Shown here piece by piece: positions 8,994 through 19,062 of a stretch of 64,000 bases of DNA. The stretch is from Gimesia alba. GTDB taxonomy: Bacteria > Planctomycetota > Planctomycetia > Planctomycetales > Planctomycetaceae. How positions within the stretch are numbered: position 1 is the first letter of the stretch; each line of letters begins with the position of its first letter. Both the position numbers and the translations under genes were made by a program. The stretch is from NCBI RefSeq assembly GCF_007744675.1, contig NZ_CP036269.1, forward strand, positions 4,319,546 to 4,383,545, in the 5' to 3' direction. Under the pieces are notes generated by a model, which was not told the origin of the DNA, made no database searches, and worked only from the letters and a program-made list of their open reading frames with translations.

Positions 8994-10040
8994 TCAGGAA
9001 TTCAGCATCTCGCTCAATCGCAAATTCGCATTTTGCAGTGATGCGGGAGGATCCAGGACCAACGAGAGTGCAAATGATCGCACCTGATCCTGCATTAAAG
9101 ATTCAGGCAGATAGTCAACCGTGCTCTTACCATCTACACGCGCTAACATACACGCCGCGAGATGCTGAATGGTTCGTCGCCCCAGTTCCTGCTCTTCCAG
9201 TTGATTAGGCTGGGAACCGTCGCCTGTTGGCAAAGGTGACTGATTATTGACGTATTCCTTCCAAAATGACTCGGCCAACGAAATACAGACATCGCCCTCT
9301 TGTTGATAATGAATTGCTTTCAACAAAAGGTGGCTTAGAAAAAAACCAAGATCAAACGCAGGGTCACCATAATGAGCAGTCTCAAAATCGACCAGATGAA
9401 TTCGTTCTTCAGTAATGAGAATATTCTTGGGACTGAAGTCGGCTAATACGAGACAAACCCGATTCGCAGACATTTCCTCGATCAACTCATCAACCCAGCC
9501 TTTGATTTCCGGATGCGCTTTCACGATGAATCGGTAAAAGGGATCAATCCTGAGCTGATCGAAGATTTCCCAATCTCCCCACTGGGCTTGGTACTGTTCA
9601 TTCAAAAAACTCTGGCGATGGATCGTACTTAGATAAGTCCCTAATTCTCGCGCAATATTCTGATCGAATTTTCCATCTAACAGCTCCCCTTTCCAGACCT
9701 TGTGATCTGCATCAATGGCCTCCATCGCAAACAGATAGTTCTCTCGATCTTCAAACAGAACTTGAGGCACCACTCCCGCCGGCAGCAGATGCTGCAATTC
9801 CTGCATCACTTCCAGTTCACGCCAGATTCGGTCAAGATGGCTGAACCACTCTGCCTGTGTTCGTAGCTGCTTTCGGGATTGCTTGATTACAAAGTCGGCA
9901 CCATCCTCTCGATCTATACGGATGACTATATTTGAGACCCCCCAAGCCAATGCCTCTGCAGTGGCAGTCTCCTCAGGCTCCAGGTGATGTTGCGCTTTTA
10001 AATACGAAATCACATTTTCTGCGGTGATCTCCTGAATCAT
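8994..10040 (-). CDS. APH-type phosphotransferase family protein
   Basis: About 348 residues with the fold of aminoglycoside phosphotransferase / choline kinase / methylthioribose kinase enzymes. The N-lobe lysine region is DFVIKQSRKQL. The catalytic loop reads LADFSPKNILI, keeping the Asp and Asn but with Leu where most members have His. The metal-binding segment is LVDFETAHYGDPAFDLG. The ATG at 10040 is preceded by GGGAAAGAG; a TTG 15 bases upstream is less likely. The enolase-family gene follows on the same strand after 104 bases, so the two may be cotranscribed. It probably phosphorylates a small hydroxylated metabolite; the sequence does not identify the substrate. Confidence 0.8.
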   Translation of the reverse strand: MIQEITAENVISYLKAQHHLEPEETATAEALAWGVSNIVIRIDREDGADFVIKQSRKQLRTQAEWFSHLDRIWRELEVMQELQHLLPAGVVPQVLFEDRENYLFAMEAIDADHKVWKGELLDGKFDQNIARELGTYLSTIHRQSFLNEQYQAQWGDWEIFDQLRIDPFYRFIVKAHPEIKGWVDELIEEMSANRVCLVLADFSPKNILITEERIHLVDFETAHYGDPAFDLGFFLSHLLLKAIHYQQEGDVCISLAESFWKEYVNNQSPLPTGDGSQPNQLEEQELGRRTIQHLAACMLARVDGKSTVDYLPESLMQDQVRSFALSLVLDPPASLQNANLRLSEMLNS

Positions 10041-10439
10041 GACTCTTTCCCACAAGCATAGAGCTCAAAAGCGTTAATGATTGTTAACATCCGGATTTCT
10101 TGCAGTGATCAACTTCCCGTTAATCTGTCAGAATGCAGACGACTCCAGCAAAATTATTACGCCCTGCTGCATGTTCTGCTACTGATATTTACCACATAAT
10201 CGTCACAATCTGATGCGTCATCTGATTTACCTGACCGGTTCCACATAAATAGCCGTCACTCTGACTTGTGAAAAACTTGCTTTCAAGACAACTTTTTATT
10301 GCCAGCACCGTTTAATATGCTGTAAGATGATAATAATGAGATAGTTGTAATAAATGGCTATTTCAAGATAAACAATGAAATCCTTTTCTTACACCGCGCA
10401 TGCGTGGTAGTCTCTTAGTGAACCACAGGAACAATTTCT
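10041..10439. other. Intergenic region, no gene seen
   Basis: About 400 bases between two divergent genes. It should hold promoters for both, but no convincing -35/-10 pair, repeat or structured element was found by eye. The part at 10320-10380 is AT-rich. Confidence 0.5.
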
Positions 10440-11330
10440 ATGTTGTCCACAAAACCTGCTTCCCGATTATTGATGTTTCTCTCAGTTGGATGTCTGGCAC
10501 TTTGCTTAAGCTCCAGTGTCGAAGCCGCGAAGAAAGCAATCAAACCACAGAAATATGATCCTTCCGCTGAAAAGGTCGACGATCTCTTCAATGCAATGGA
10601 ATCAGGTTTAGTTGATGTCAAAATTATTGCCAAGAGTTCTAAGGGTGGCAATGTTTTGATTACAAACAACAATGAGAAGCCACTCAATGTGAAACTGCCT
10701 GAAACATTTCTTGCAGTTCAAGTCCTGAAACAAGGTGCCCTTGGCGGCGGCTTAGGTGGTGGTGGACTCGGAGGTGGATTAGGTGGTCAAGGTGGCCAAG
10801 GTGGTGGAGCTCAGACAGCTGGCGGCGGCGCTGGCGGTGGATTGGGTGGCGGCTTAGGTGGTGGACTCGGAGGAGCCGGTGGTGCTGGCGGTGCCGGTGG
10901 TGGGTTCTTCTCAATCCCTCCTGAAAAAACAGTTTATGTCCCCTACACATCAGTCTGCCTGGAACATGGAAAAGCAGAGCCAGCCCCGCGGATGGACTAC
11001 CGCATGGTCAAAACGGAAGAAATGGTCAAAGACCCTGCCCTTCAGGAACTACTCAGATTTGTAGCAACAGGCCGCGTTAACCAACAGGCGGGACAAGCCG
11101 CCGCATGGCATCTGGCTAACAAAATGAGTTGGCAGCAACTGGCATCAAAATCAGTCAAACATTTAGGTGGTGCTCCTTCCACACCTTATTTCAATTCTGC
11201 AGAATTGCAATATGCCATTCAATTAGTCGGTATGGCACAAGAACGTGCCCGCAATCGCACAGAAACGGCAAGCAAGACGGACGATAAACCCAATACTAAA
11301 AGAGAAACAACTCGTAGTTTTTCGGAGTAA
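10440..11330 (+). CDS. Exported protein with a long Gly-rich linker, function unknown
   Basis: The 296 residues start with a signal peptide (hydrophobic LLMFLSVGCLALCLSSS, cleavage near VEA-AKK). A small N-terminal domain of about 70 residues (VDDLFNAMESGLVDVKIIAKSS, NVLITNNNEKPLNVKLPE) resembles secreted domains that describe 'leftover' load on unstructured surfaces, but I do not recognise a named family. A Gly/Leu/Gln/Ala repeat of about 60 residues follows (units of GGGLGG), encoded by near-repeated DNA at about 10740-10900. The C-terminal domain holds VYVPYTSVCLEHGK and a helical region ending in a charged tail. The position after the signal peptide implies an extracytoplasmic location. 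Confidence 0.75.
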   Translation: MLSTKPASRLLMFLSVGCLALCLSSSVEAAKKAIKPQKYDPSAEKVDDLFNAMESGLVDVKIIAKSSKGGNVLITNNNEKPLNVKLPETFLAVQVLKQGALGGGLGGGGLGGGLGGQGGQGGGAQTAGGGAGGGLGGGLGGGLGGAGGAGGAGGGFFSIPPEKTVYVPYTSVCLEHGKAEPAPRMDYRMVKTEEMVKDPALQELLRFVATGRVNQQAGQAAAWHLANKMSWQQLASKSVKHLGGAPSTPYFNSAELQYAIQLVGMAQERARNRTETASKTDDKPNTKRETTRSFSE

Positions 11331-11374
11331 TCCCGACTCAGAAAATCTCGATTCCCATTCAAAAAACAAAATCA

Positions 11375-11399
11375 GGTTCGCTTCGGCGAGCCTTTTTTT
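11375..11399 (+). terminator. Rho-independent terminator
   Basis: GGTTCGC-TTCG-GCGAGCC followed by seven T residues: a seven-pair stem with a TTCG tetraloop, 44 bases after the stop of the Gly-rich exported protein. Confidence 0.85.
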
Positions 11400-11489
11400 G
11401 TGCACAGCACTACCACTTGGTCATTAACTGCGGTATTTTGGAAGGAAGTTAATATATTCATTCCGTCGTTACCATCGGAGTTAAGGACC

Positions 11490-12428
11490 ATGATGCTCAA
11501 CCTCAAAAAATTAACCTGCCTCACTCTCTTCCTCGTTTCTCCCCTCCTGTTCGCCACACCTTCTCTGCAGGCAGAAGACAAAGCTCCTTTGCGCATTATT
11601 TGTTTTGGAGCTCACCCGGATGATGCAGAATACAAAAATGGTGGCACAGCCGCGCTTTGGGCGCAACAAGGGCATAAGGTAAAACTGGTTTCCGTGACGA
11701 ATGGAGATATCGGTCACTTTGAAATGGCGGGCGGAACACTGGCACAACGCAGAACAGCAGAAGTCAAAGCCGCCGCTAAAATTCTGGGCGTCGAATCGGA
11801 AGTCCTGGATATTCACGATGGAGAATTGCTGCCCACACTCGAAAACAGAAAAAAGATTGTGAAGCTGATTCGAGAATGGAAAGCCGATCTGGTCATTTCT
11901 CATCGCCCCTGGGACTATCATCCTGACCATCGATACGTCGGCGTACTGGTTCAAGACGCCGCCTTTATGGTCACGGTCCCCTACTTCTGCCCCGATGTCC
12001 CTCGCTTAAAAAAGAATCCCGTCTTTATGTACTCCAGCGATGGATTCCAAAAACCATATCCCTTTCGGCCTGATGTTGTCGTCGCCGTTGATAATGTATT
12101 CGATCAAAAACTCAAAGCGGTCGCTCAACTGGTTTCCCAATCATTGGAAGGGGGCGCGGGAGGAAATCCGGAACGCGCTGCAAAAGTACCACCGGCCAAT
12201 CCACCAGAATTACGCGTGGAACACATTCGCCCTTCCTGGTCGCGCAGACAATCTTCCGAAGCCAATAAGTACCGGACTGAACTGATTGGCATTTATGGTG
12301 AAGACGTCGGCAAAAAAATCAAATACGCCGAATCGTTTGAACTGTGCGAATATGGTTCTCGCCCCAATAAAAAGATGCTCCTCAAGTTATTCCCGATTGA
12401 AGCATCGATTCCGAAAACTGACAAATAA
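11490..12428 (+). CDS. Secreted PIG-L (LmbE-like) deacetylase family protein
   Basis: The ATG at 11490 has GGAG and AAGGA sequences just upstream and opens a signal peptide (LTCLTLFLVSPLLFATPSLQA). The mature protein is a PIG-L / LmbE-type zinc-dependent de-N-acetylase of about 290 residues. The zinc and catalytic motif AHPDDAE is near residue 43, and the third ligand lies in YHPDHRYVG. Family members remove acetyl groups from N-acetylglucosaminyl substrates such as GlcNAc-PI or mycothiol precursors. Export suggests an external glycan substrate, as with many planctomycete members, but that is inference. It stands alone, flanked by terminators on both sides. Confidence 0.9.
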   Translation: MMLNLKKLTCLTLFLVSPLLFATPSLQAEDKAPLRIICFGAHPDDAEYKNGGTAALWAQQGHKVKLVSVTNGDIGHFEMAGGTLAQRRTAEVKAAAKILGVESEVLDIHDGELLPTLENRKKIVKLIREWKADLVISHRPWDYHPDHRYVGVLVQDAAFMVTVPYFCPDVPRLKKNPVFMYSSDGFQKPYPFRPDVVVAVDNVFDQKLKAVAQLVSQSLEGGAGGNPERAAKVPPANPPELRVEHIRPSWSRRQSSEANKYRTELIGIYGEDVGKKIKYAESFELCEYGSRPNKKMLLKLFPIEASIPKTDK

Positions 12429-12477
12429 ACAAAACACCGTTTAAATATTCACTGAACTCAGACACGTGATTTTTTCA

Positions 12478-12517
12478 AACCTTTAGAGATGATTCTGTTT
12501 CATCTCTAAAGGTTTTT
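12478..12517 (+). terminator. Rho-independent terminator
   Basis: AACCTTTAGAGATGA and TCATCTCTAAAGGTT pair almost perfectly around a TTCTGTT loop, followed by TTTC. It lies about 50 bases after the PIG-L gene. Confidence 0.85.
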
Positions 12518-12707
12518 CACGTTATGGGGTAGCCAAACGTAGTCCTGCTGTAAATAATTGACAATAGTAGTATTTACCCATTAGGATATACTATCCAACG
12601 ATCACCAAGGGGACTTACCTGTTCTCCCCTGTTGCGATGGCGCAGCAGTGGCCTTCCAGAGACGCACCCGGGTCGTTGAATTGCCTGACAATCACGAAGG
12701 CAAGAAA

Positions 12708-15700
12708 ATGAATCGCAATACTCTCGGTACAACCAGCTGCCTGTTCTTTTTCCTCAGTCTGATCATCCAACCTGCTTTTCTCTTTGCCAAAGATGCAAAA
12801 GCGAACGCTTCCTCGATTGATTTCGAGAAACAGATCAAACCTCTGTTTCAGGCAAAATGTTATTCCTGCCACGGTCGGGAAATGCAGGAAGGTGGTTTTC
12901 GGCTCGACCTGAAAAGTCGTGCGCTCGAAGGAGGCGACAGCGGCCTCGCTATCAAGCCTGGAAACAGTCAGAAAAGTGAACTCTATCATCGTGTAGCAGG
13001 AATCGGTGATGGCGATAAAATGCCACCGGAAGGAGAAGGCACGCCCCTCTCTACCAAAGAACTCGCACTCATCAAACGTTGGATCGAACAAGGCGCTACA
13101 TGGCCAGAGTCTGCGAACTCAAAAGACAAACTCCCTGGCTCAAATCACTGGGCTTTTCAGCCAGTGAAACAAGTGACTCCCCCTCAAGTTCAAAATAATT
13201 CCTGGAGCAAGAATGGGATTGATGCGTTCATTCTCCGAAAGCTGGAACAGGAAAAAGTACAACCCTCTGCGGAAGCCGAACGTAGTACCTTAATCAGACG
13301 TGTCTATCTGGACTTAACCGGACTCCCCCCCTCCGCAGAAGAATGGGAACGCTGGACTCAGGATACAAATCCCAACTGGTACGAAAAACTGGTTAATCAG
13401 CTCCTGGCTTCACCCCATTACGGAGAACGTTGGGGCAGGCATTGGCTGGACCTGGCGCGCTATGCCGACAGTGATGGTTTCGAAAAAGACAGCAAACGCC
13501 CTCACGCCTGGCGCTGGAGAACCTGGGTCATCAATGCATTGAATGATGACATGCCCTTTGATCAGTTTTCACTGGAACAACTGGCGGGAGATTTATTACC
13601 CAAACCGAAAACCAGTCAATTAGTCGCAACCGGGTTTCATCGTAATACCTTAATCAACCGGGAAGGGGGAACCGATCCGGAAGAAGATCGCGTCAAACGA
13701 ACCGTCGATCGTACCAATACACTGGGTTCAGTCTGGTTGGGCATCACTGTCGAATGCGCGCAATGTCACACTCATAAATATGATCCTCTGACACAACGTG
13801 AATACTATCGGTTGTATGCCTTTTTCAACTCGTTAACCGAACCCGATATTGGCGCACCGCTCCCCGATGAACAGGCCGCCTTCGAAAAAGCGAACCAGGT
13901 TTATCAAAAAGATCATCGGCCCCTTGTCAAAGCCATTCGAGAATATGAACAAAATCAACTCGAAAAGGCACTCATAAACTGGGAAAAACAGAACACGGAG
14001 AAAAATCCAGTCTGGACAGTCCTACAGCCTGAATCTGTGCATGCCAAACAAAACACGACTCTGATAATTCTACCTGATCATTCCATTCTTGCAGAAGGTG
14101 AAAATCCCGGACGCGCGGAGATCTATACGATCACTTTCAAAACGGACTTACAAAACATCAACGGCATTCGCCTGGAGGCACTCACCGACCCCAGCCTTCC
14201 GAAAAATGGACCAGGCCGCAGTCCCTCCGGCGATTTCGAATTAACCATGCTCACGGTCAAAACAGCGTCTCTAGAAAAACCTCAAACAACCCAAGAGATC
14301 AAATTGCAAAAAGCACAGGCCAGCTTTGAAATGGCCGGTTATAAGGTGGACCGTGTGATCAATAACAGCCCGCACACAGGCTGGTCGATCAGTCCTCAGC
14401 AGGGTAAGAAACAGATTGCCACCTTTGAGACTAAAGCAGCATTCGGATTTGAAAAAGGCACCTTGATCACTGTTTCGCTACAACAGTCTTCGACCCGGAA
14501 ACTCTATCATAACCTGGGACGCTTTCGACTTTCACTCACAACGGGTCCGAAACCGTTACCTTTAAACGGAATGACAGATTTAATTGCTGAGACATTAAAT
14601 ACTCCCCGGAACAAAAGAACCAGCGAACAACAACAGGAACTGTTGGAGTATTACCGCACAATCGACCCTCAGTTAGAGAAACTGAAACAGGCAGAACTGG
14701 CACATCGAAAGAAAGCACCACGCAACCCCGCTGAAACCACAAAAGCTCAGGTTGTCAATCACCTCAAAACACCGCGCAAGACCCGCTTGTTGGTTCGAGG
14801 CGATTTCCTTAACCCGGCTGATGAAGTGCAACCGAACACACCGGCCATCTTGCCGCCGCTGAATTCAAAAACCCCCAGTCGCGTTGATCTGGCCCGTTGG
14901 CTGTTCGATCCTAACAACCCGCTCACGGCACGCGTGACCGTGAATCGTATCTGGAGTCGCTATTTTGGACGCGGTCTTGTTTCCACAATTAATGATTTTG
15001 GCACGCAAGGAGAACTTCCTTCCCATCCCGAACTTCTGGACTGGCTCGCGATTCATTTCCGGGAGCACAACTGGAGCCTCAAACAGCTTCACAAATTAAT
15101 TGTAATGTCAGCGACTTATCGGCAGTCCTCCCATACCAGACCAGAACTTGCAGAACGTGATCCTTACAACACATGGCTGTCACATCAGAACCGTCTTCGC
15201 GTCGAAGCGGAAATCATTCGTGACCAGGCTTTGAGCGTTAGCGGTCTGATCAAGCATAAAATTGGGGGACGGAGTGTCAATCCACCTCAACCCGACGGAG
15301 TTGCCAGTCTGGGATATGCCAACTCAGTCAAATGGCCTACCAGTAAAGGTGATGACCGATACCGGCGGGGCCTATACACGTTCTTCCAGAGAACAGTCCC
15401 CTACCCGATGTTAATGACTTTCGACTCGCCTGATTCGAATTTGAGTTGTACCCGCAGGGAAAGATCAAACACTCCACTGCAGGCATTAACCATCTGGAAT
15501 GATCCTGTCTTCTTTGAATGTTCGCAGGTACTCGGAAAACGCATCGTTGAAGACACACAACAAACGGATGCCAGCTTGACATCTCGCATTAACCGTGCGT
15601 TCCAACTGACTCTGGCCCGTCAACCGTCACAAGCAGAACACGACATCATCAAGCAACTGTATCTTGAACAGACTCAACACCTGAAATCAGATCAGGCGGC

Positions 15701-15821
15701 TGTCAGTAAGCTGACAAATTCGCAAATCATTCCCACAGGCAGTACCCCACAAGAGGTCGCTGCCTGGATTATCATTGGACGGGTCCTGATGAATCTGGAT
15801 GAATTTGTCACTCGTGGTTAG
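12708..15821 (+). CDS. Planctomycete cytochrome C / DUF1549 / DUF1553 protein
   Basis: The 1037-residue product begins at ATG 12708 with a signal peptide (CLFFFLSLIIQPAFLFAKDA). The domain order is standard for this planctomycete family: an N-terminal PSCyt1 domain with a haem motif CYSCH at 51-55, the DUF1549 region (GLPPSAEEWE, GERWGRHWLDLARYADSDG) with a second CxxCH (CAQCH, about 350-354), a variable middle domain of about 250 residues, and the C-terminal DUF1553 domain (LARWLFDPNNPLTARVTVNR, RRGLYTFFQRT). It is probably a periplasmic or surface c-type cytochrome linked to degradation of complex substrates; the reaction is unknown. The DUF1501 partner follows after 65 bases. Confidence 0.95.
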   Translation: MNRNTLGTTSCLFFFLSLIIQPAFLFAKDAKANASSIDFEKQIKPLFQAKCYSCHGREMQEGGFRLDLKSRALEGGDSGLAIKPGNSQKSELYHRVAGIGDGDKMPPEGEGTPLSTKELALIKRWIEQGATWPESANSKDKLPGSNHWAFQPVKQVTPPQVQNNSWSKNGIDAFILRKLEQEKVQPSAEAERSTLIRRVYLDLTGLPPSAEEWERWTQDTNPNWYEKLVNQLLASPHYGERWGRHWLDLARYADSDGFEKDSKRPHAWRWRTWVINALNDDMPFDQFSLEQLAGDLLPKPKTSQLVATGFHRNTLINREGGTDPEEDRVKRTVDRTNTLGSVWLGITVECAQCHTHKYDPLTQREYYRLYAFFNSLTEPDIGAPLPDEQAAFEKANQVYQKDHRPLVKAIREYEQNQLEKALINWEKQNTEKNPVWTVLQPESVHAKQNTTLIILPDHSILAEGENPGRAEIYTITFKTDLQNINGIRLEALTDPSLPKNGPGRSPSGDFELTMLTVKTASLEKPQTTQEIKLQKAQASFEMAGYKVDRVINNSPHTGWSISPQQGKKQIATFETKAAFGFEKGTLITVSLQQSSTRKLYHNLGRFRLSLTTGPKPLPLNGMTDLIAETLNTPRNKRTSEQQQELLEYYRTIDPQLEKLKQAELAHRKKAPRNPAETTKAQVVNHLKTPRKTRLLVRGDFLNPADEVQPNTPAILPPLNSKTPSRVDLARWLFDPNNPLTARVTVNRIWSRYFGRGLVSTINDFGTQGELPSHPELLDWLAIHFREHNWSLKQLHKLIVMSATYRQSSHTRPELAERDPYNTWLSHQNRLRVEAEIIRDQALSVSGLIKHKIGGRSVNPPQPDGVASLGYANSVKWPTSKGDDRYRRGLYTFFQRTVPYPMLMTFDSPDSNLSCTRRERSNTPLQALTIWNDPVFFECSQVLGKRIVEDTQQTDASLTSRINRAFQLTLARQPSQAEHDIIKQLYLEQTQHLKSDQAAVSKLTNSQIIPTGSTPQEVAAWIIIGRVLMNLDEFVTRG

Positions 15822-15886
15822 CCAACTGATCTCTTGCCTGCAGAACTTTATAACCAAACTGCTCACACAATATTCGGATCGATGAA

Positions 15887-17368
15887 ATGATGAATTCCAA
15901 TGCTGATTCCTTAAATCTGGCACGACGACGCTTCCTGATGAACTCATCGTGCAGCGTAGCCAGTTTTGCACTGGCGGCCATGATGGAAAAAGAGGGTCTG
16001 CTGGCTGCGGAATCCAATCTGTCCAATCCACTGGCTCCCAAAGACTCTCATTTCCCGGGAACCGCCAAAAACTGTATTTTCATTTTTCTGGCAGGTGGCC
16101 CCAGCCAAATTGACTTGTATGACCCCAAACCCAAACTTCAGGAACTCAACGGACAGCCTCTGCCGAAAGAACTGACTGAAAAGGTTCGTTTCGCTTTCAT
16201 CAACAAAGAAACCGCAACCTTAAGTGGCTCTTCGCGTAAATTCAAAAAATACGGCGAATGCGGCACCGAATTCTCCGACGTACTTCCCAATATCGGCTCC
16301 TGTGCAGACGATATCGCACTGATTCGTTCCATGTACACAGAACAGTTTAATCATCACCCCGCCCAGCTCATGATGAATACAGGCGTCGGACGCTTTGGAC
16401 GTCCGAGCGTCGGATCATGGTTGAATTACGGCCTCGGAAGTCAATCCAATAACCTGCCCGGCTATGTTGTTCTGACAGCCGGACGTGGAGCCAGTGGCGG
16501 TGCCTCACTCTGGTCAAGCGGCTCCTTACCTTCCACCTATGCTGGAGTCTTATTCCGAAACAAAGGAGAACCTGTTCTCAATCTGAATAATCCTCCCGGC
16601 ATCAATGCAGAAATTCAGAAATCCGGCCTGGAAGCGATCAAAAAACTGAACCAGCAACAGTTGGCACAAACGGGCGATGACGAAATCGCCAGCCGAATCG
16701 CCAGCTATGAACTTGCCTTTCAAATGCAATCATCGGCTCCGGAACTGATTGATCTATCTAGCGAAACCAAGGAAACACAAGAAGCATACGGCGTAAACCG
16801 TAAGGGCAATACCAAAAATGGAAAACGCGGAGGAGGCTCAGATACCGAGTCCGCATTTGCCCGTAATTGTCTTTTGGCGCGCAGACTCGTTGAACGAGGA
16901 GTACGGTTTATCAATCTATATCACGCCTCATGGGACCACCATAGTGGCCTGGATGCGGGAATTTCCAGAAATGCCGGCATCGTCGATCAGCCGGTCGCAG
17001 CACTACTCAAAGATCTCAAGCAGCGCGGCCTGCTCGATTCAACGCTGGTCGTAATGGCAGGTGAATTTGGACGCACCCCTCTCGGAGAAAATCGAACTGG
17101 GTCAAAAGCCGTCACGGGACGTGATCATCACCCGGGGGCCTTCAGTCTTTGGATGGCAGGAGGGGGTGTCAAAGGCGGTCAAGTAATTGGAAAGACCACC
17201 GAACTGGGCTGGTCTGTCGAAGAAGATCCGGTGCACATCAACGATTTCCATGCCACCCTGCTGCATTTGTTTGGGTTAAACCACCTGAAACTGGCTCAGA
17301 AATTCGGTGGACTGGATATCCGTCTGACAAACGTCGGCGGCAAAATCGTCGAAAAACTAATCGCCTGA
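15887..17368 (+). CDS. DUF1501 (sulfatase-like fold) protein with Tat-type leader
   Basis: The 493-residue protein starts with a twin-arginine-like signal (LARRRFLMNSSC followed by a hydrophobic stretch), so it is probably exported folded. The body is DUF1501, a family related to alkaline phosphatase/sulfatase folds: FLAGGPSQIDLYDPKP near the N-terminus, NHHPAQLMMNTG, LYHASWDHHSGLD, VVMAGEFGRTP and GRDHHPGAFSLWMAGGGVKGG. The His/Asp-rich motifs look like metal ligands. It is the usual partner of the upstream cytochrome/DUF1553 gene, and the two probably form one operon. The starts at 15887 and 15890 (two ATG codons in tandem) cannot be told apart. Confidence 0.93.
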   Translation: MMNSNADSLNLARRRFLMNSSCSVASFALAAMMEKEGLLAAESNLSNPLAPKDSHFPGTAKNCIFIFLAGGPSQIDLYDPKPKLQELNGQPLPKELTEKVRFAFINKETATLSGSSRKFKKYGECGTEFSDVLPNIGSCADDIALIRSMYTEQFNHHPAQLMMNTGVGRFGRPSVGSWLNYGLGSQSNNLPGYVVLTAGRGASGGASLWSSGSLPSTYAGVLFRNKGEPVLNLNNPPGINAEIQKSGLEAIKKLNQQQLAQTGDDEIASRIASYELAFQMQSSAPELIDLSSETKETQEAYGVNRKGNTKNGKRGGGSDTESAFARNCLLARRLVERGVRFINLYHASWDHHSGLDAGISRNAGIVDQPVAALLKDLKQRGLLDSTLVVMAGEFGRTPLGENRTGSKAVTGRDHHPGAFSLWMAGGGVKGGQVIGKTTELGWSVEEDPVHINDFHATLLHLFGLNHLKLAQKFGGLDIRLTNVGGKIVEKLIA

Positions 17369-17400
17369 TGGAACAGGGACTGGAGACAGATCATCTCATC

Positions 17401-18777
17401 TTACGGGAAGCGATATTCAGCACCAAGAACCAGGCCATGCAGTTTGTAGCTGTCCAGACTATTCTTGGCCTGTAAAGAAACACCAGTGTTTGGATTTGAT
17501 GATGATGTATTGTAATATATTATACCACCTGGCCTGGCAACCTGATTGGCCCACAAAAAGTTATAACCCACATTAAAAGTGAAAGATTCACTCAAATGAA
17601 TACGGGCATTGACACCGAATTCAAATGTGGGTGCAAATCTTGTTTGGGATATTTGTGTTACGTGCGTCGGATCAGATTCAGACCAAAATTGATTCGTCAA
17701 AACACTACCGTTGTAGTTATTCACTCCAAATCCCACTTTTGGTTGCGCCGATATCGTAAACATGGGGTGCACAAACTCCATGCGAATCCCTGCTTGTGGT
17801 ACATAGAGTTTGTTACTGGTTTCGGACTTGATCGTGGTCTCAAAAAAGGGTTGTGGAGGAGTTGTAGTTAGTTCTTCGAAGCCTCCCTTGATCTCCATTC
17901 TCTCACCAATCTTCAAATATCGAAAACCAACCAAGGGACGAATTTGCAAACCCCCAGCACCATAGTAGGTCCTGAACAAGAGGCGTTCGGTATTGATCAC
18001 GTAGTTACTTTCGAGTCCCCAGGCCGAATGTTGATAATTCACTGCAACCTTCTGATTAAATTGTCGACCGTCAGTCCCTGGATTATTACCGTCGACAGAG
18101 GTTAGAATTGAAATCAGATCAGTCGTTCCAAATTCGGGCCCTAACAGATCTGCCTCACCAACAGAAACAGAGCTGTTTTCAGAAGCCATCCCGAAAAATG
18201 AAGTCTCGATACTTCCGCTGACAAAATCAATTCCATAGGTTCCCCGAATCCCGTTAGCCCCTTGAGTACCAATTGAGCTTAAATCGAGTTCCCTGGTAGA
18301 CTGAGTACCAAACCCAAAGAAATCAACTCCTACAAAAGGTTGCCGGGGGTCATTACCACTTGGTATTTCAGAACCAATCAACTGATTTCCGGGAGGCGCT
18401 TTCCAGAGCAGATACTCGACTCTCATCCAACTGTTATGTGCCAGATTTTCAAACAGACCGTCCCACGGATGATCATATCCCCAACCACGATCGACGGGTA
18501 AGACGCGCGTAATCATTTCGGACTGATCTGCCGGACCATAATAAGACTGATATTGATCGACTGTTTGATAATTAACCGGCCCTTGCTCGTAATTCATGGG
18601 AACTTGATTACCAGGATGATAGCCAGTCGGTGAAAAAACAGCCCCAGGTGGAACGGGAGCCCCACCGGCAGGACCATACTGAGCCTGCGCAGAACGGAAT
18701 CCCACCCCTGATAGGAGAACAATCATTCCAAGCAATAATCGGTAGGCCGGGTTTACCATGTTGTACTTCAATCTCAT
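17401..18777 (-). CDS. BBP7-type outer-membrane beta-barrel protein
   Basis: A 458-residue exported protein with a signal peptide (YRLLLGMIVLLSGVGFRSAQA) and a Pro/Gly/Tyr/Gln-rich N-terminal stretch of about 80 residues. The rest is alternating beta-strand sequence ending in an aromatic-terminated last strand (LVLGAEYRFP), the outer-membrane insertion signal. SWMRVEYLLWKAPP near residue 115 is the characteristic opening of the planctomycete BBP7 barrel family. The downstream strands SWGLESNYVI and RLLFRTYYGAGG fit the same fold. It converges on the DUF1501 gene, 32 bases away. An internal ATG at residue 7 is a possible alternative start. Its transport function is unknown. Confidence 0.85.
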   Translation of the reverse strand: MRLKYNMVNPAYRLLLGMIVLLSGVGFRSAQAQYGPAGGAPVPPGAVFSPTGYHPGNQVPMNYEQGPVNYQTVDQYQSYYGPADQSEMITRVLPVDRGWGYDHPWDGLFENLAHNSWMRVEYLLWKAPPGNQLIGSEIPSGNDPRQPFVGVDFFGFGTQSTRELDLSSIGTQGANGIRGTYGIDFVSGSIETSFFGMASENSSVSVGEADLLGPEFGTTDLISILTSVDGNNPGTDGRQFNQKVAVNYQHSAWGLESNYVINTERLLFRTYYGAGGLQIRPLVGFRYLKIGERMEIKGGFEELTTTPPQPFFETTIKSETSNKLYVPQAGIRMEFVHPMFTISAQPKVGFGVNNYNGSVLTNQFWSESDPTHVTQISQTRFAPTFEFGVNARIHLSESFTFNVGYNFLWANQVARPGGIIYYNTSSSNPNTGVSLQAKNSLDSYKLHGLVLGAEYRFP

Positions 18778-19062
18778 TTTAAAGAAGTCTACAAGCCGGA
18801 GACTCTACAAAACAGCCTTCAAAGCAAGGCAGATCCAGCAAACAATGCCTCTTTCGCGCAGGATTTTCTGCGTGAAGAGTATTAGATATATCAAAGGTAT
18901 CGGTTATATGGGTTATTCGACTTGTAGGAATCCTGCGTTCTTGGGCAGAAAGTTTGGATCCCGATCGGTAATCAACCACAAAACAGGAGAGATAGGGACG
19001 TAAGGCAATGCAACCGCCCATGCTGTAAGATTTACAACCAAGAATGGCTTCAAGAAATCAAA

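Noticed and set aside
12559..12592. TTGACA and TATACT upstream of the cytochrome gene
   Set aside because: Spacing is 22 bases, too long for a normal sigma-70 promoter.
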